A stretch of DNA of 9,455 nucleotides from Candidatus Methanoprimaticola hominis. Its GTDB lineage: Archaea; Thermoplasmatota; Thermoplasmata; Methanomassiliicoccales; Methanomethylophilaceae. Location of the stretch: assembly GCA_006954465.1 (NCBI GenBank), contig LVVU01000085.1:1-9455 (forward strand), given 5' to 3'. Position numbers and translations under genes: made by a program. Positions 1 to 6,429 of this stretch are shown piece by piece. The notes beneath the pieces are model-generated. The model was not told the origin of the DNA, searched no databases, and was given only the letters and a program-made list of their open reading frames with translations. Numbering within the stretch: position 1 is the first letter of the stretch; each line of letters starts with the position of its first letter.

Positions 1-984
1 GATGCGTTCGAAGTTCAATCTGTAGAAGTTCGTATGGCGCTGCTTAGACGGATCCGACTCGTTCCCGGTCAGGTCGGTCCCCGCGTATATCAGGAAGCTG
101 TCGAGGATGTCCTTCAACGGAATGCGGGCGAGAGCGTTCAACGCCTCTTCCGGAACTCCGGAGATGCGACAGTTCTCTATTATGTCGCTCTTGCTCCATC
201 TGCTGCGGGGACGGGTTTCCGATCTCACCCTCTTCGCGAAGATCCTGTCCATCTCCTCCTGGGATAACGTGCTGCATTCGGCGGAGAGCCTCTTCGGAGG
301 CGAACTTTTGCGGTTGACCCTCTTCTTTACGGACATATCTCCGTATAGAAGCGATCCCGGGCGGCTCTCGCTCCTCGATATGAAGAGACAGGTCATGAGA
401 TCGAACGGACGTTCGTTCCGCGAGCCGTTGCGGATGTCCTCGTTCACCAGTTCCAGGGCGAACTCCCAGAGGTCCGAGCTCTCGCATTCGAACCACAATG
501 TCCCGGTCTCGTTGTTCCTGAACACCAGGCTGTTCGTCTCCATCTGATGATCCAGGAAGTCGCGGTCGACGTAGAATTCGCGTCCGTTGAACCGGAATAC
601 GACGACCCCCGAGGGGTTCGATCCATCTCCCGTATCCCTGATGTCGCAGGGGACCTTCTCCGATAACTCCGCCCAATCGTAGGTCCTGTATTCGTGATTC
701 GGGACGGATCCCGGAGGCAGATAACACGTACGCTCCATCGTACGTTCGATGAAAGCTGCAAGGTCGGGATTCAGGATCCCGTCCGCATGCGCACGGGCAT
801 CCTCGTCGTACCAGACCTTGCCGTATTCCGCCAGGTCGAACACGCGGCAGCCGGGGTGGGTCACTTGATAAGCGACGAGGTCCGGATGGATGACGTCGGC
901 CCAGCGTGTGTCGTAATAGCGAATCCTGCCATCGTACCCTTTCCAAGGCACAAGATAATTCCGGATGATGCCAATGTCCGACAA
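1..984 (-). CDS. Hypothetical protein, 3' end beyond the left edge, probable TTG start
   Basis: I do not recognise this protein. The frame is open from a TGA near 1030 to the window edge and gives 328 residues with a balanced composition (many W, Y, F, D), whereas the overlapping frames translate to Arg/Pro/Gly/His-rich shadows. The chosen start is TTG at 984-982 because GGAGGT at 993-998 stands 8 nt upstream and the frame has no ATG until residue 83. The translation begins MSDIGIIRNY and has an aromatic-rich N-terminal part (residues 8-60), an acidic middle with several Trp residues, then a strongly basic stretch (about 217-264) followed by a likely helical region. I see no signal peptide, membrane segment, zinc motif or nucleotide-binding loop. 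Codon choice looks looser than in the his genes (ATA, TTA, CGT, TGT appear), which could mean an accessory or acquired gene. That the frame is coding is fairly sure; the start is less so; the function is unknown. Confidence 0.7.
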   Translation of the reverse strand, partial: MSDIGIIRNYLVPWKGYDGRIRYYDTRWADVIHPDLVAYQVTHPGCRVFDLAEYGKVWYDEDARAHADGILNPDLAAFIERTMERTCYLPPGSVPNHEYRTYDWAELSEKVPCDIRDTGDGSNPSGVVVFRFNGREFYVDRDFLDHQMETNSLVFRNNETGTLWFECESSDLWEFALELVNEDIRNGSRNERPFDLMTCLFISRSESRPGSLLYGDMSVKKRVNRKSSPPKRLSAECSTLSQEEMDRIFAKRVRSETRPRSRWSKSDIIENCRISGVPEEALNALARIPLKDILDSFLIYAGTDLTGNESDPSKQRHTNFYRLNFERI

Positions 985-992
985 TCGAGGAT

Positions 993-998
993 ACCTCC
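993..998 (-). promoter_or_regulatory. Shine-Dalgarno sequence deciding a TTG start
   Basis: The minus strand reads GGAGGT followed by 8 nt and then TTG at 984-982. This is the best ribosome binding site seen in the window and the main reason for preferring the TTG start of the left-hand unknown gene. An AT-rich, weakly TATA-like stretch (AAAGATATGA, 1021-1030) lies about 40 nt upstream of the TTG and might be its promoter, but the match is poor. Confidence 0.55.
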
Positions 999-1082
999 GA
1001 TGCAGAATGGCGTCGGAGATTCATATCTTTCATCGTCACTGATCGTCGGTTATGTGGTTCGGATAAGATGTAAGGCGTTTCT

Positions 1083-1108
1083 GCCCCGGACCGGCTCGGG
1101 CCCGGGGC
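1083..1108 (-). terminator. GC-rich stem-loop after the NSS transporter gene
   Basis: On the minus strand GCCCCGG (1108-1102) pairs perfectly with CCGGGGC (1089-1083) around a 12-nt loop. It begins 8 nt after the transporter's TGA. No run of five or more T follows. It could end transcription or protect the 3' end of the transcript. The rest of the gap 985-1116 holds only the SD described above and weak TATA-like sequence. Confidence 0.45.
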
Positions 1109-1116
1109 TGTCGGTC

Positions 1117-2511
1117 TCAATAGACCGAGAATATGCCGAACATGTCGAGCAGGCCGAACACGAGGATGGCGGCCAGACAGATCGGGCATATGTACTTGAT
1201 CATGTACTCGAAGGGTCTCTCGAACTTGAATTCGCACCCATCTTCCTTGACCTCGTCAGACACCGTCTTGACACTGATGACGTAGCCGATGAACACGCAT
1301 GTGAGGATGGCTGCGATCGGCATCAGGATCGAGTTGGTCGTCGTATCGAGGATACCGAGGACACCTGCGCCCTGGTCGTACGGGGACAGGTCGGTCATCA
1401 GAGGTCCGAAACCGAGCACGACGATGATTCCGATCACGATGAGCAGGAACGACGATACGACGATGGATTTCCTCCTCTTGAGCTTGGCCTCATCGGCGAC
1501 GACGGAAACGACCGTCTCGAGCAGCGAGACCGCGGAGGTCAGTGCTGCGAAGATGACGAGCAGGTAGAACACGGGCGCCACGATGCTTCCTCCGGGCATC
1601 TGATCGAAGACCTGGGGGAGGGTGACGAACATGAGACCCATCCCGTGGGAGGACACTCCCGCTTCGCCCATGATGGCGAAGGAGGCGGGGATGATCATCA
1701 GACCGGCCAGGATGGCCACGGCGGTATCGATGAGGCTGATGTTGCGAGCGCTCCTCTCGATGCTGTCCGACTTCTTCATGTAGGATCCATACGTGATCAT
1801 GATTCCCATGGCCAGGGACATGGAGTAGAAGATCTGGCTGATCGCTCCGAGGAACGTACCGCCGCTCAGCTTGGAGGGATCGGGCTTGAGGAAGTAGACG
1901 ACTCCGTCAAGGGTTCCGTCAACTGCTACCAGGGCGTAGATGGTGATGGCGACCATCATGACGAGGAGAGCCGGGAGCAGGATCTTGCTGAGCTTCTCGA
2001 TTCCCTTGTTGACTCCGATGATGACGCAAGCCATCACCATCGCTGCGAACACGAGGAACCAGATGGTCGGGCCGCCCATGCCGCCCTCGACACCGGTGAT
2101 GTAATCCCACCAGAATCCGGTCTCCGTGAGTCCTCCGAGCTGACCGATGGCGCACTCGGCGAACCATTTGGTGACCCATCCTCCGATGACGCAGTAGTAC
2201 GGGACGATGAGCAACGGGATCAATGCTATGACCATGCCCATCCACTTGTACTTCTTGCAGAGGTCTCCGAACGCACTGACGCACGACTTTCCGGTCTTGC
2301 GTCCGAGCGCGATCTCGGCGACCATGAGAGAGAATCCGAATGTGACTGCTAGTATGATGTAGACGATGACGAAGATTCCGCCACCGTAGTTGGACGCGAG
2401 CCAAGGGAAGCGCCATAGGTTCCCGAGACCGACTGCGGAGGCAGCGGCAGCCATGACGAATCCCATCCTGCCGGTGAATGCTCCGCGTTTCTCTTCAGCG
2501 CACTCTGCCAT
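1117..2511 (-). CDS. Sodium-dependent amino-acid transporter, NSS/SLC6 (LeuT/MhsT-like) family
   Basis: The 464-residue product is a complete neurotransmitter:sodium symporter family protein, a membrane carrier that couples uptake of a small substrate, usually an amino acid, to Na+. The TM1 hallmark is clear: SAVGLGNLWRFP at residues 25-36, with Arg34 at the extracellular-gate position of LeuT, then a Gly-rich turn (NYGGG, 41-45) and TM2. TM6 carries the unwound-helix pattern (FYSMSLAMGIMITYGSY, 228-244) and TM8 carries TSAVSLLE (325-332), where LeuT has Na2-site residues. I count about 11 hydrophobic segments, as in bacterial MhsT rather than 12-TM animal members. It has its own TATA box and lies 164 bases downstream of the his operon, so it is probably a separate transcription unit. 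The family is certain; the substrate cannot be read from sequence. Histidine or another amino acid is possible given the neighbours, but that is only inference. Confidence 0.95.
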   Translation of the reverse strand: MAECAEEKRGAFTGRMGFVMAAAASAVGLGNLWRFPWLASNYGGGIFVIVYIILAVTFGFSLMVAEIALGRKTGKSCVSAFGDLCKKYKWMGMVIALIPLLIVPYYCVIGGWVTKWFAECAIGQLGGLTETGFWWDYITGVEGGMGGPTIWFLVFAAMVMACVIIGVNKGIEKLSKILLPALLVMMVAITIYALVAVDGTLDGVVYFLKPDPSKLSGGTFLGAISQIFYSMSLAMGIMITYGSYMKKSDSIERSARNISLIDTAVAILAGLMIIPASFAIMGEAGVSSHGMGLMFVTLPQVFDQMPGGSIVAPVFYLLVIFAALTSAVSLLETVVSVVADEAKLKRRKSIVVSSFLLIVIGIIVVLGFGPLMTDLSPYDQGAGVLGILDTTTNSILMPIAAILTCVFIGYVISVKTVSDEVKEDGCEFKFERPFEYMIKYICPICLAAILVFGLLDMFGIFSVY

Positions 2512-2542
2512 GCTCTCGCATGGCTTGGGGAGTATTTTACAG

Positions 2543-2563
2543 ATTACGGTTGGGCAATGTAAT
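2543..2563. repeat. ATTAC/GTAAT inverted repeat between TATA box and transporter start
   Basis: On the plus strand ATTAC (2543-2547) and GTAAT (2559-2563) form a perfect 5-bp inverted repeat with an 11-nt spacer, a centre-to-centre distance suited to a dimeric regulator. A further GTAAT lies at 2573-2577 on the other side of the TATA box. It could be an operator. The arms are short and AT-rich, so chance is not excluded. Confidence 0.3.
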
Positions 2564-2574
2564 CCTTTTATAGT
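2564..2574 (-). promoter_or_regulatory. TATA-box promoter of the NSS transporter gene
   Basis: The minus strand reads ACTATAAAAGG, a good archaeal TATA box, in an otherwise GC-rich region. Its centre is about 58 nt upstream of the ATG at 2511, so with an archaeal start site about 25 nt downstream the leader would be roughly 30-35 nt. A second, weaker AT-rich box (GTAAAATACT, 2531-2540) lies about 25 nt from the ATG and would give a leaderless transcript. Confidence 0.5.
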
Positions 2575-2644
2575 AATGTGAGTGGATACGGGGCTTCATT
2601 TTCAGGTCGGATTCCGAGGTCTGGAAGCCGGCGGAGATTCGGGT

Positions 2645-2670
2645 GACGGACGGGATGGAACCCGCCCGTC
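2645..2670 (-). terminator. Stem-loop at the end of the his operon
   Basis: On the minus strand GACGGGCGGG (2670-2661) pairs with CCCGTCCGTC (2654-2645) over 10 bp, with one G.U pair and a 6-nt loop. It starts 5 nt after the TGA of the last his-operon gene. No T-tract follows, so it is not a classical bacterial intrinsic terminator. It may define or stabilise the 3' end of the operon mRNA. Confidence 0.5.
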
Positions 2671-2675
2671 GAGGT

Positions 2676-3326
2676 TCAGAGAAGGTGCCTCACGGCGTCG
2701 AAAGGTGTTTTCTGAATGGCGAGGTCGGCCTCTTCCTTGGTGAGTCCGGCGCCCAATGCGACGGTGTACGCGGCCTTCTCGTCCATGAGGTTCTCGGGCT
2801 GATGCGTATCCGAGTTGACGATCATGGATGCGCCCGCTTCGCGAGCCATCCTGCATACATGGCCGTTGGTGATGTTGTGTCCGGAGCGTCCCGTGATCTC
2901 CAGGAGGACCCCGTTCTCCTTGGCGATTTCGGCCTCCTCCAGGGTGATGAACCCGGGATGCGCCAGGCAGTCGATGTCGGGATTCTCCACGGATGCCCTG
3001 TCCGTACCCGGAGCAACGGGCTCCACGACGGTCTCCCCGTGGACGACGATCCACTGGGCCCCCAGGGCCCTGGCCTGTCTGGCGACCTTCCCTATGAGCC
3101 TCGGAGGCACATGGGTGATCTCCACGCCGGGTATGACGGGGATGTAGTCCTCTCCGAGCTCGCAGGCCTTCACCAGGTTGGTCACGACGAACTCCACGTT
3201 GGTCATGTCTACGTGGTCGGTGATGGCGATGACGTCGTGTCCGAGCACCATCGCCCTCCTCACGAGCTCGGCGGGGATGAGCTCTCCGTCGCTGTAGACC
3301 GTGTGGGTGTGGAGATCGGCTCTCAT
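2676..3326 (-). CDS. PHP-domain phosphatase, probable histidinol-phosphatase
   Basis: The 216-residue protein is a compact PHP (polymerase and histidinol phosphatase) metal-dependent phosphoesterase. The metal-binding set is complete: HTH with H6 and H8 plus D13, ITDH (D37, H38), PGVEIT (E69), VVHGE (H96), AHPG (H123) and NSDTH (D173, H175). It is shorter than the HisK/HisJ enzymes (about 270 residues) and resembles small archaeal PHP proteins annotated as containing a histidinol-phosphate phosphatase domain. The ATG at 3326 overlaps the hisE stop as ATGA, so translation is coupled to the his genes. No other histidinol-phosphatase (HAD-type or HisN-type) is encoded nearby. Context therefore points to dephosphorylation of L-histidinol phosphate to histidinol. 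PHP membership is certain; the exact substrate is inferred from operon position. Confidence 0.88.
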   Translation of the reverse strand: MRADLHTHTVYSDGELIPAELVRRAMVLGHDVIAITDHVDMTNVEFVVTNLVKACELGEDYIPVIPGVEITHVPPRLIGKVARQARALGAQWIVVHGETVVEPVAPGTDRASVENPDIDCLAHPGFITLEEAEIAKENGVLLEITGRSGHNITNGHVCRMAREAGASMIVNSDTHQPENLMDEKAAYTVALGAGLTKEEADLAIQKTPFDAVRHLL

Positions 3327-3598
3327 TGGGCCCTCTCCCAGAGCTTGCGGTAGACCTCGGACATGGGGAGTCCGGTCTTCTCGATGGCGACCATCGAGTG
3401 GTAGATAAGATCCGCCAGCTCCCAGGCCATCTCCTCCTCGGACTTGTCCTTGATCGCCAGGGCGAACTCTCCCGCCTCCTCGATGATCTTCTTGCACATG
3501 CGGGTCTCGTCGTTGTAGAGCTTGCAGGTGTAGCTCTCGTCGGACGGGTTCTCGAGCCTGTCGATGAGCACGCGCCTGAGCTCGGGGATGATGGCCAT
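3323..3598 (-). CDS. hisE: Phosphoribosyl-ATP pyrophosphohydrolase (HisE), separate or second half of a HisIE
   Basis: HisE hydrolyses phosphoribosyl-ATP to phosphoribosyl-AMP and pyrophosphate, the second step of histidine synthesis. From ATG 3598 the product has 91 residues, the usual size of a standalone HisE. It shows the all-alpha, MazG-like pattern: NPSDESYT (17-24), a KIIEEAGEF helix with E40, E41 and E44, and ELADLIYH (60-67) with E60, D63 and H67. GAGGAG lies 3 nt before the ATG, a plausible though close ribosome binding site. However, the same frame stays open upstream through [13 protein letters not shown], which looks like a HisI-HisE linker, and the upstream hisI frame has no stop here. 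The ancestral gene may thus have been a hisIE fusion now out of frame (see hisI). The stop overlaps the next start as ATGA. Confidence 0.85.
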   Translation of the reverse strand: MAIIPELRRVLIDRLENPSDESYTCKLYNDETRMCKKIIEEAGEFALAIKDKSEEEMAWELADLIYHSMVAIEKTGLPMSEVYRKLWERAQ

Positions 3599-3630
3599 GG
3601 TCTCCTCGGTGCTCCCGTAGATGACCTCCA

Positions 3631-3921
3631 CGAGGCCTTTCCGAGGTGGCAGGCGATCCCTCCGGCCTGCTCTACGCGGACGAGGAGGGTGTCCCCGTCG
3701 CAGTCGGCCTGGATGGATTTGATCTTCTGGACGTGGCCGGACTCCTCGCCCTTCTTCCACATCTTCTGCCTGCTCCTGGACCAGAAGTGGGTGTAGCCCG
3801 TCTCCTTCATGAGCTCCACGGCCTCCTCGTTGGCCCAGGCGACCATGAGCACCTCGTTGGTGATGTAGTCCTGGACCACGACGGGGATCAGTCCTTTGTC
3901 ATCGAATTTCAGTTCGGTCAT
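3631..3921 (-). pseudogene. hisI: Phosphoribosyl-AMP cyclohydrolase (HisI), frame disrupted at its 3' end
   Basis: HisI opens the purine ring of phosphoribosyl-AMP to give ProFAR. The ATG at 3921 overlaps the hisF stop as ATGA. Residues 1-97 match the family well: [14 protein letters not shown] (46-59), the metal-binding DCDGD (73-77, zinc ligand C74) and IACHLG (89-94, zinc ligand C91). The family pattern CHTGxxSCF then requires a third zinc Cys seven residues after C91, and here position 98 is Trp (TGG). From that point the frame encodes Arg/Pro/Ser-rich shadow sequence and runs on without a stop to about 2602, while a HisI/HisE-like linker and HisE continue in the -1 frame. The final SCFYR-like segment is found in no frame. 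Likely explanations are a small frame-breaking deletion, an assembly or base-calling error, or much less likely ribosomal frameshifting. The end given is the last family-like residue, not a stop codon. Confidence 0.75.
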
Positions 3922-4670
3922 CTTACCGCCACTCCTTTGTCTCTGAGATACTGCTTGACCTCTCCGACGGTGCACTCGTTGTAATGGAAGATGGATGCTG
4001 CGAGGGCCGCGGATGCTCCGGTCTGCGCGAACACGTCGTAGATGTGCTCCTTGGAGCCGCATCCGCCGGATGCGATGACCGGTATGGACACCTCGTCCGC
4101 GACGGCGGCCGTCAGAGGGATGTCGTATCCGGTCTTGACGCCGTCCGCGTCCATGGACGTGAGGAGGATCTCCCCTGCGCCCAGGTCCTCGACCTTCTTG
4201 GCCCATTCCACGGCGTCGATCCCGGTGCCACGGGTGCCTCCGTGGGTGAAGACCTCCCAGTGGTCGTCCACGCGCTTGCCGTCGATGGCGACCACCACGC
4301 ACTGCCTTCCGAAGCTCTCGGCGCATTCGCTTATGATCGAGGGGTCCTTCACCGCCGCGGAGTTCACGGAGACCTTGTCGGCTCCGGCGTTGAGGGCGTC
4401 CCTCATGTCCGCGAGACTCCTGATGCCTCCTCCCACGGTGAGGGGGACGAAGAGGCTGCTGGCGGTCTGGGAGACGATGTCCAGCATGGTCTGCCTGGTC
4501 TCGAGGGAGGCCGTGATGTCCAGGAAGGTGATCTCGTCGGCTCCCTGCTTCTCGTAGGCCGCGGCCATGGCGGGAGGCTCTCCGACGTCCCTGAGGCCTT
4601 TGAAGTTGATCCCCTTGACGACCTTTCCGTTCTTGACGTCGAGGCACGGGATGATGCGCTTGGTCAGCAT
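3918..4670 (-). CDS. hisF: Imidazole glycerol phosphate synthase, cyclase subunit HisF
   Basis: HisF is the (beta/alpha)8 synthase subunit. It uses ammonia from HisH to turn PRFAR into imidazole glycerol phosphate and AICAR. The 250 residues match the normal length. The start [20 protein letters not shown] contains the catalytic D11 and the strand-1 motif. The second catalytic Asp is D130 (VVVAIDGKR). Phosphate-binding glycine turns are TVGGGIRS (78-85), [12 protein letters not shown] (172-183) and [11 protein letters not shown] (199-209). The ATG at 4670 follows the hisB stop by 4 nt and the stop overlaps the hisI start as ATGA. Its partner hisH lies four genes upstream in the same operon. 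Nothing unusual is seen. Confidence 0.97.
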   Translation of the reverse strand: MLTKRIIPCLDVKNGKVVKGINFKGLRDVGEPPAMAAAYEKQGADEITFLDITASLETRQTMLDIVSQTASSLFVPLTVGGGIRSLADMRDALNAGADKVSVNSAAVKDPSIISECAESFGRQCVVVAIDGKRVDDHWEVFTHGGTRGTGIDAVEWAKKVEDLGAGEILLTSMDADGVKTGYDIPLTAAVADEVSIPVIASGGCGSKEHIYDVFAQTGASAALAASIFHYNECTVGEVKQYLRDKGVAVR

Positions 4671-4674
4671 GATA

Positions 4675-5223
4675 TCACTCTATGATCTCGCGGTCCTTGG
4701 TGCTCAGCTCGGTGCTCCTGGGCCTGACGGCCTGGGAGAGCGCCTTCCCTACGGCTTTGAACGCGGCCTCCACTATGTGGTGCTGGTCGAATCCGCGGAT
4801 GACCACGATGTGCAGGGTCATGCCGACGGACATGGCCAGGCTTCTCATGTAGTGGGTGTACAGCGGATCGGGGAGATCCACATCGGCGTAGGGCCTGTCC
4901 ACAAGGTCCAGCGATGCCATGACCAGGGCGTCGTCCATGGGCACAATCGCGGTGGCCATGCGCTCGATCGGCGTCTCGTCCAAGGCATCCCTTATCGCCT
5001 TGCCGACGGTGATCGCGCAGTCCTCGATGATGTGGTGGTCGTTGTCGCCCTCCGCCCTCATGACGAGGTCGAACGAGGCGTACCTCGCAAGGGTCTCCGT
5101 CATGTGCTTGAGGAACTGGATGTCGCTCTCGACCTCGAACTTCCCCGTCCCGTCGATGTCCAACGAAACGGAGATGCGGGTCTCGCGTGTGCTGCGCTCG
5201 ATCTCGGACTTTCTAACGGTCAT
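4675..5223 (-). CDS. hisB: Imidazoleglycerol-phosphate dehydratase (HisB), divergent monofunctional form
   Basis: HisB dehydrates imidazole glycerol phosphate to imidazole acetol phosphate with two Mn-binding sites. The 182-residue product has both hallmark metal motifs, NDHHIIED (H63, H64, E67) and [13 protein letters not shown] (H148, H149, E152), plus H40 (FLKHM), H124 and the PMDDAL (96-101) and DRP (109-111) segments. It carries no phosphatase domain. It is more divergent than the other His proteins: the usual PF(F/L)DHM is QFLKHM, and RYGS-type sequence is RMAT. The metal ligands are intact, so activity is expected. The ATG is 25 nt after the regulator's stop; no strong SD precedes it. 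A TTTTTTATG stretch about 30 nt upstream might act as an internal TATA box, which would let hisB and the genes after it be expressed separately. Confidence 0.93.
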   Translation of the reverse strand: MTVRKSEIERSTRETRISVSLDIDGTGKFEVESDIQFLKHMTETLARYASFDLVMRAEGDNDHHIIEDCAITVGKAIRDALDETPIERMATAIVPMDDALVMASLDLVDRPYADVDLPDPLYTHYMRSLAMSVGMTLHIVVIRGFDQHHIVEAAFKAVGKALSQAVRPRSTELSTKDREIIE

Positions 5224-5248
5224 GGTAACGACCGTCTAATGGACCCGT

Positions 5249-5674
5249 TCATAAAAAAGGTAGCGAGTCTCGGCTTGTTTCGGGGATGGATATGATCTCG
5301 TTGCGGGGACAGTCCATGCAGACCGCCAGATCGCCCTCGTATCCCTCGTAGACGCAGAGCGCGCGGAGAAGACCGCAGGTCTTCACGAAGGTGCAGATCC
5401 CGCAGAGCGCCTCGGTCACGTCCATCCCGGATGCTATGGCCGCCGCCGTCCTGGAGATCATGAGGTCGAAATCCCCCTTGTAGGCGCTCTTGTCGATCAG
5501 GTTGTTCCCGCCGCGCATCCCCTTGATGTACTGGGAGACCGCCGCGCTGGTGACTCCGAAGAGCTTCGCGACCTGCGTCTGCGTCATGCCGTGTTTCTCC
5601 ACCAGCTCCCTCGCTATGGCGCCGCGCGCCGTCGGGAGGACATGGGTCACTACGAGTTCGCAAGGCATCTTCAT
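5249..5674 (-). CDS. HTH transcriptional regulator with a Cys-rich C-terminus (COG2522-like)
   Basis: This 141-residue protein has a helix-turn-helix in the manner of archaeal XRE-like regulators: PCELVVTHVLP at 4-14, then MTQTQVAKLFGVTSAAVSQY (30-49), where the second helix and recognition helix are plain. The C-terminal part carries six Cys: CGIC (C91, C94), C100, C107 and CMDC (C119, C122), a layout that could bind an Fe-S cluster or another metal; a seventh Cys is near the N-terminus. The same HTH type is known fused to a ThiN domain in the archaeal thiamine regulator ThiR, but no ThiN domain is present here. ATG 5674 is chosen because family members start with a MK-x-PCE-like sequence; ATG 5668 is an alternative. 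The gene sits between hisA (41-nt gap) and hisB (25-nt gap), so it may regulate the his operon. HTH type is well supported; cofactor and target are inference. Confidence 0.85.
   Translation of the reverse strand: MKMPCELVVTHVLPTARGAIARELVEKHGMTQTQVAKLFGVTSAAVSQYIKGMRGGNNLIDKSAYKGDFDLMISRTAAAIASGMDVTEALCGICTFVKTCGLLRALCVYEGYEGDLAVCMDCPRNEIISIPETSRDSLPFL
5250..5260 (-). promoter_or_regulatory. Oligo-T stretch between regulator and hisB: internal TATA box or terminator
   Basis: The minus strand reads CCTTTTTTATG over the last codons of the regulator gene, the only run of six T noticed at a gene end in this window. Archaeal RNA polymerase can stop at oligo-T, while TTTTTTATG also resembles a TATA box about 30 nt before the hisB ATG. 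Either role would split expression of the operon into hisGCHA-regulator and hisBFIE-PHP parts. Sequence alone cannot decide. Confidence 0.25.
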
Positions 5675-5715
5675 GGGTATCCAATCCTGTTCCAGGATGA
5701 TAATCGTTTTCGCGC

Positions 5716-6429
5716 TCAGGCTCTCCAAGGGGTCTTCCATTCCCAGGGCCTGATGACCTCCGTGTACAGTGCGAGCCCGACGACGGACCCTTCCGCACCG
5801 GCATCGGCCAGGATGCGGGCGTCCTCCTCGGAAGTCACCCCTCCGGACGCTATGACCGGGCAGGGGCATCTGGAGATGAAATCGCGGGCCTGGGCCTCGT
5901 CGATCCCCTTGCGCTGACCCTCCACGTCCACGTTGGTGTTGAGAACTCCGGCCAGAGGCATGTCGCGGATGATGTCGAACATCTCGTCCACGGTCCTGGA
6001 TGCGGATTCCTGCCATCCCTTGATGGCGATGCTTCCGCCCTTGGTGTCCATGGAGAGGACGATCCTCCCGGGATGCCTGTCGGCGATCTCGGCGAGCCAT
6101 TCCGGCTCCTTCACGGCTTTCGTCCCGACGACGACGCGGTCCGCTCCGGCGGATACCAGTTCGTCGACGGTCTCGGTGGAGCGGATCCCTCCTCCGATCT
6201 CCGCGGGAACGCCGAGCTCCTCGATGATCCTCTTGAAGACGGGGATGTTGCTCTCCTTGCCGAAGGCGGCGTCGAGATCAACAAGGTGCAGGTAGTCCGC
6301 ACCCTTCCCGATCCACATCTCCGCCACGGAGACCGGATCGGGGATGACGATCTGCTGGCTGCCGGGGACTCCCCCGACCAGCTGGACCACCTTGTGGTCC
6401 ATGACGTCGACAGCAGGGATGACCCTCAC
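5716..6429 (-). CDS. hisA: ProFAR isomerase HisA (phosphoribosylformimino-AICAR-P isomerase)
   Basis: HisA isomerises ProFAR to PRFAR by an Amadori rearrangement. The 237-residue (beta/alpha)8 protein begins MRVIPAVDVMDHKVVQLVGG with catalytic D8. The second catalytic Asp is D128 (LSMDTKGG), and T165 in LNTNVDVEG matches the conserved strand-6 Thr. Phosphate sites are EIGGGIRS (77-84) and IASGGVTS (193-200). The start is GTG at 6429, overlapping the hisH TGA as GTGA. No nearby ATG would preserve the conserved first strand, so the GTG is secure. Length and motifs are normal for HisA, and the HisF-specific KxxDG-type features are absent, so it is not a second HisF or a PriA-type enzyme as far as can be judged by eye. 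Confidence 0.96.
   Translation of the reverse strand: MRVIPAVDVMDHKVVQLVGGVPGSQQIVIPDPVSVAEMWIGKGADYLHLVDLDAAFGKESNIPVFKRIIEELGVPAEIGGGIRSTETVDELVSAGADRVVVGTKAVKEPEWLAEIADRHPGRIVLSMDTKGGSIAIKGWQESASRTVDEMFDIIRDMPLAGVLNTNVDVEGQRKGIDEAQARDFISRCPCPVIASGGVTSEEDARILADAGAEGSVVGLALYTEVIRPWEWKTPWRA

Noticed and set aside
1022..1033. ATG codons (MKDMN...) as start of the left-hand gene
   Set aside because: They are in another frame than the coding one and would require a frameshift; TTG 984 with GGAGGT needs none.
44..1237. Long minus-strand open frame (397 codons) overlapping the left-hand gene
   Set aside because: Its translation is dominated by R, G, P, H and S and overlaps the real 3' end of the transporter gene; the frame used for the unknown gene has normal composition.
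694..2352. 552-codon open frame on the plus strand
   Set aside because: The product is a D/E/H/G-rich repeat-like shadow opposite the NSS transporter gene, an artefact of GC-biased codons.
3640..3650. Programmed -1 ribosomal frameshift joining hisI and hisE at GGA AAG
   Set aside because: The heptamer CGGAAAG is not a full slippery site, and the shifted product would still lack the third zinc cysteine, so a lesion or sequence error is likelier.
2602..4647. 681-codon minus-strand open frame
   Set aside because: Only its central part is hisI; the rest is Arg/Pro-rich shadow sequence across hisF, hisE and the PHP gene.
5220..5804. Alternative 194-codon minus-strand frame over the regulator
   Set aside because: It is Arg/Gly/His-rich with no recognisable motif, while the overlapping frame encodes a clear HTH and cysteine pattern.
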